NCBI GenBank assembly: GCA_016765235.1
Contig: JAESQH010000126.1
Coordinates: forward strand, 6,546-14,218
Source: Paracoccaceae bacterium
GTDB taxonomy: Bacteria; Pseudomonadota; Alphaproteobacteria; Rhodobacterales; Rhodobacteraceae
Direction: 5' to 3'
DNA: 7,673 nt
Part shown: one piece after another, positions 6,252-7,673 of the stretch
How the letters are laid out: every line of letters starts with the position of its first letter
Numbering within the stretch: position 1 is the stretch's first letter
Made by a program: the position numbers and the translations under genes
Notes under the pieces: generated by a model
What the model saw: only the letters and a program-made list of their open reading frames with translations
What the model was told of the DNA's origin: nothing
Databases searched by the model: none

Positions 6252-6623
6252 ATGGCACAACTCTATATGTTAAAACATCGTGGATTTCCGGGGCGTATGC
6301 CAGGGTCAGACGCGCAATTCACTATTCGTCGACCTGCCACCAAAGGTGTTACGCCATTGAAAGCGCGCGAGCGGTTTAGGGATCGCCGCGCGATTGACCG
6401 CAAGGCGGACGAGCTGTTTTTAGCGGCAATCTGGCGGCATTTCGGGGAGGAACCGTTTGAGCGCGGTAATTTGGATGCTGGCCGTATCAACTGGTTGTTT
6501 GGTCGCGAGATAATCGCAGGTGAAGACCCGTTCGACAATGCGAATTACGAAGCAATGTTAAAGCTGGACCTTGATGCGGTTCGCCGAAATTACCCGCAGA
6601 TTAATCTTGAGGCGGAAATGTGA
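6252..6623 (+). CDS. Uncharacterised 123-residue protein between pccB and pccA
   Basis: I do not recognise a named family. The 123-residue protein has no signal peptide, membrane segment or cysteine and is predicted cytoplasmic. Its N-terminal third is basic (MLKHRGFPGRMPG, FTIRRPATKG, then LKARERFRDRRAIDRK at 36-51). The middle and end are more acidic and aromatic: DELFLAAIWRHFGEEPFE (53-70), GNLDAGRINWLFGREII (72-88), EDPFDNANYEAMLKLDLDAVRRNY (91-114). The ATG at 6252 lies seven bases after the pccB stop, and its Shine-Dalgarno GAGGA (6243-6247) overlaps that stop codon, so translation is probably coupled to pccB. An upstream extension to 6159 lies within pccB and is rejected. The position inside the pcc cluster and tight coupling suggest a role tied to the carboxylase (for example an accessory or assembly protein), but that is guesswork. 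It reads as a real gene: good start, long uninterrupted frame, codon use like its neighbours. Confidence 0.82.
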   Translation: MAQLYMLKHRGFPGRMPGSDAQFTIRRPATKGVTPLKARERFRDRRAIDRKADELFLAAIWRHFGEEPFERGNLDAGRINWLFGREIIAGEDPFDNANYEAMLKLDLDAVRRNYPQINLEAEM

Positions 6624-6747
6624 TGTTTCAGGATCGGTGGAAAACCGCTTGTGCGAAACTTAAAGTAGCGGAGCGCGATGTTTATAGCTACGATACGGCA
6701 GTATCGGGCGGGGGACACCGTCGGTCACGAAATACAGGAGAATTAAA

Positions 6748-6942
6748 ATGCAAAAGAAATTCGTTGTTCTCACATTGGCGGCCTTTGTGCTTGCCGGGTG
6801 TGCCACGCTTGGTGAATCCGTTGGCCTTGGCGCGGGCGTTGGTGCAGCAGGGTCTGCGCTCGTTGGCGGTGATCCCGTTACAGGCGCGATTATTGGCGGC
6901 ATCGCAGGGTATGCTTGCGATTCAGGCTACATTTGTAACTAA
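6748..6942 (+). CDS. Small glycine-rich outer-membrane lipoprotein, function unknown
   Basis: The 64-residue precursor has a lipoprotein signal peptide: MQKK basic start, hydrophobic FVVLTLAAFV, then lipobox LAGC at 15-18. Cleavage before Cys18 would leave a 47-residue lipoprotein; Ala19 rather than Asp favours outer-membrane sorting. The mature part is a glycine-zipper-like segment (GLGAGVGAAGSALVGGDPVTGAIIGGIAGYA, about 26-56, given by its spaced Gly/Ala residues) and ends with two cysteines (57 and 63) that could form a disulfide in the periplasm. It resembles small glycine-zipper lipoproteins, but no exact family is claimed. AGGAG at 6736-6740, seven bases before the ATG, is a strong Shine-Dalgarno sequence. 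It lies 124 bases after the previous gene and is followed by a hairpin and a terminator-like structure. Why an envelope protein sits between two subunits of a cytoplasmic carboxylase is unclear. Confidence 0.85.
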   Translation: MQKKFVVLTLAAFVLAGCATLGESVGLGAGVGAAGSALVGGDPVTGAIIGGIAGYACDSGYICN

Positions 6943-6953
6943 CACAACACTTT

Positions 6954-6969
6954 CTGCGCTAATGCGCAG
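6954..6969 (+). other. Short GC-rich hairpin after the lipoprotein gene
   Basis: CTGCGC (6954-6959) and GCGCAG (6964-6969) form a perfect 6-bp stem with a TAAT loop, twelve bases after the lipoprotein stop. No T run follows, so it is not a terminator by itself. Its 3' arm can also pair with CTGCGT at 7003-7008, part of the 3' arm of the next hairpin (one G-T pair), so the two structures could compete. The pairing options are visible; regulation is inference. Confidence 0.4.
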
Positions 6970-6982
6970 TTCTGAAAATCTC

Positions 6983-7020
6983 AAAGGGATGCGGCCGCTG
7001 TGCTGCGTCCCTTTTTGTTT
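6983..7020 (+). terminator. Rho-independent terminator-like hairpin just before pccA
   Basis: Bases 6983-6995 pair with 7002-7014 to make a 13-bp stem (two G-T pairs) with a six-base loop; AAAGGGA on the left faces TCCCTTT on the right. The right arm runs straight into TTG TTT, giving the T-rich tail TTTTTGTTT. This is the classic intrinsic terminator shape for the lipoprotein transcript. It ends only 25 bases before the pccA ATG, leaving no room for a promoter in between, so pccA must be transcribed through it or from a promoter upstream of it. Confidence 0.8.
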
Positions 7021-7045
7021 GTCTAAAGCATAGACGGGGAAAACC

Positions 7046-7673
7046 ATGTTCAAGAAAATCCTGATCGCAAACCGTGGCGAGATCGCCTGTCGTGTTATCA
7101 AAACCGCCAAGCTGATGGGCATTAAAACGGTAGCGGTGTATTCCGATGCTGACAAAAATGCCCTGCACGTTTCAATGGCGGACGAGGCGGTGAATATCGG
7201 CCCACCCGCGGCGAACCAATCCTATATCGTGATCGACAAGATTATGGACGCCATCAAACAAACAGGGGCGGAGGCTGTTCACCCCGGCTACGGTTTCCTA
7301 TCTGAAAACCCCAAATTTGCCGAAGCACTGGAGGCCGCTGGTGTGGCTTTCATTGGGCCACCTGTTGGGGCAATCAAAGCGATGGGCGACAAGATCACCT
7401 CCAAAAAACTGGCACAGGAGGCGGGGGTGACCACCGTACCCGGCTACATGGGGTTGATCGAGGACGCTAATGAGGCTGTCAAGATTTCCAATCAGGTTGG
7501 CTATCCCGTGATGATCAAGGCGTCTGCGGGGGGTGGCGGCAAAGGCATGCGGATCGCGTGGAATGACGAGGAGGCGCGCGAAGGTTTTCAGTCTTCCAAG
7601 AACGAGGCGGCATCATCATTCGGTGATGACCGGATTTTCATCGAAAAGTTTATAACCCAGCCGCGCCATACCG
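7046..7673 (+). CDS. pccA: Propionyl-CoA carboxylase, alpha (biotin carboxylase/BCCP) subunit, N-terminal part (partial)
   Basis: The ATG at 7046 opens a frame that stays open to the right edge; 209 codons plus one base are visible of a protein usually about 660-680 residues long. PccA carries out ATP-dependent carboxylation of its own biotin with bicarbonate and hands the carboxyl group to PccB. The start MFKKILIANRGEIACRVIKT is the standard biotin carboxylase opening. HPGYGFLSENPKFAEAL (79-95), AMGDKITSKKLA (112-123, with Lys116 of the ATP site), PVMIKASAGGGGKGMR (154-169, the ATP-grasp glycine loop with Lys158) and EKFITQPRH (200-208) follow in order. The ATP-grasp core, biotin carboxylase C-domain, BT domain and biotinyl lysine lie beyond the window. 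GGGGA (7036-7040) five bases before the ATG is the ribosome binding site. The generic acyl-CoA carboxylase start could also fit other substrates, but the pccB/pccR neighbourhood makes PccA the best call. Confidence 0.93.
   Translation, partial: MFKKILIANRGEIACRVIKTAKLMGIKTVAVYSDADKNALHVSMADEAVNIGPPAANQSYIVIDKIMDAIKQTGAEAVHPGYGFLSENPKFAEALEAAGVAFIGPPVGAIKAMGDKITSKKLAQEAGVTTVPGYMGLIEDANEAVKISNQVGYPVMIKASAGGGGKGMRIAWNDEEAREGFQSSKNEAASSFGDDRIFIEKFITQPRHT

Noticed and set aside
7308..7330. TTTGCC-containing stretch inside pccA as a regulatory box
   Set aside because: It encodes conserved residues (NPKFAEAL) and matches the box only partly; best explained by coding.
1..7673. Mobile element, CRISPR, tRNA or phage signatures
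   Set aside because: No transposase, integrase, direct-repeat array, cloverleaf-like RNA gene or foreign-looking block was seen; the window reads as ordinary chromosomal metabolism genes.

Overview
This window looks like chromosomal DNA from an alphaproteobacterium of the Rhodobacteraceae (roseobacter/Rhodobacter) type. The reasons are the pccR-pccB...pccA arrangement, the ScfR-family regulator, the TTTGCAAA-type operator boxes known from Rhodobacter sphaeroides, and moderately GC-rich codon use. This placement is inferred from recalled family features, not from a database search.

Layout from left to right: (1) the 3' end of a class I SAM-dependent methyltransferase gene (+), cut by the left edge. 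(2) A hairpin in the 37-base gap between convergent genes. (3) preT-preA on the minus strand, a two-gene operon for NAD(P)H-dependent dihydropyrimidine dehydrogenase, the first enzyme of reductive uracil/thymine breakdown. (4) pccR (-), an XRE/ScfR-type short-chain acyl-CoA-responsive regulator. (5) A 123-base divergent control region packed with TTTGCAAA-like boxes. (6) pccB (+), the carboxyltransferase subunit of propionyl-CoA carboxylase. (7) A translationally coupled 123-residue protein of unknown function. (8) A 64-residue glycine-rich lipoprotein. (9) A strong intrinsic-terminator-like hairpin. (10) The first 209 codons of pccA (+), the biotin carboxylase/BCCP subunit, cut by the right edge.

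How the genes fit together: PccA and PccB form the biotin enzyme that carboxylates propionyl-CoA to methylmalonyl-CoA. This drains propionate, odd-chain fatty acid and branched amino acid carbon, and the ethylmalonyl-CoA pathway, into succinyl-CoA. PccR very likely controls pccB, and probably itself, through the box array between them. PreTA may be linked by metabolism: reductive thymine degradation gives beta-aminoisobutyrate, whose usual further breakdown ends in propionyl-CoA. No dihydropyrimidinase or ureidopropionase gene is visible here, so that link remains an inference.

The least ordinary points are the dyad-symmetric operator array, the terminator only about 25 bases before pccA with a possible competing upstream pairing, the two small uncharacterised genes between pccB and pccA, and a hairpin that could cover the preT ribosome binding site. 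I see no mobile element, CRISPR array, tRNA or rRNA.
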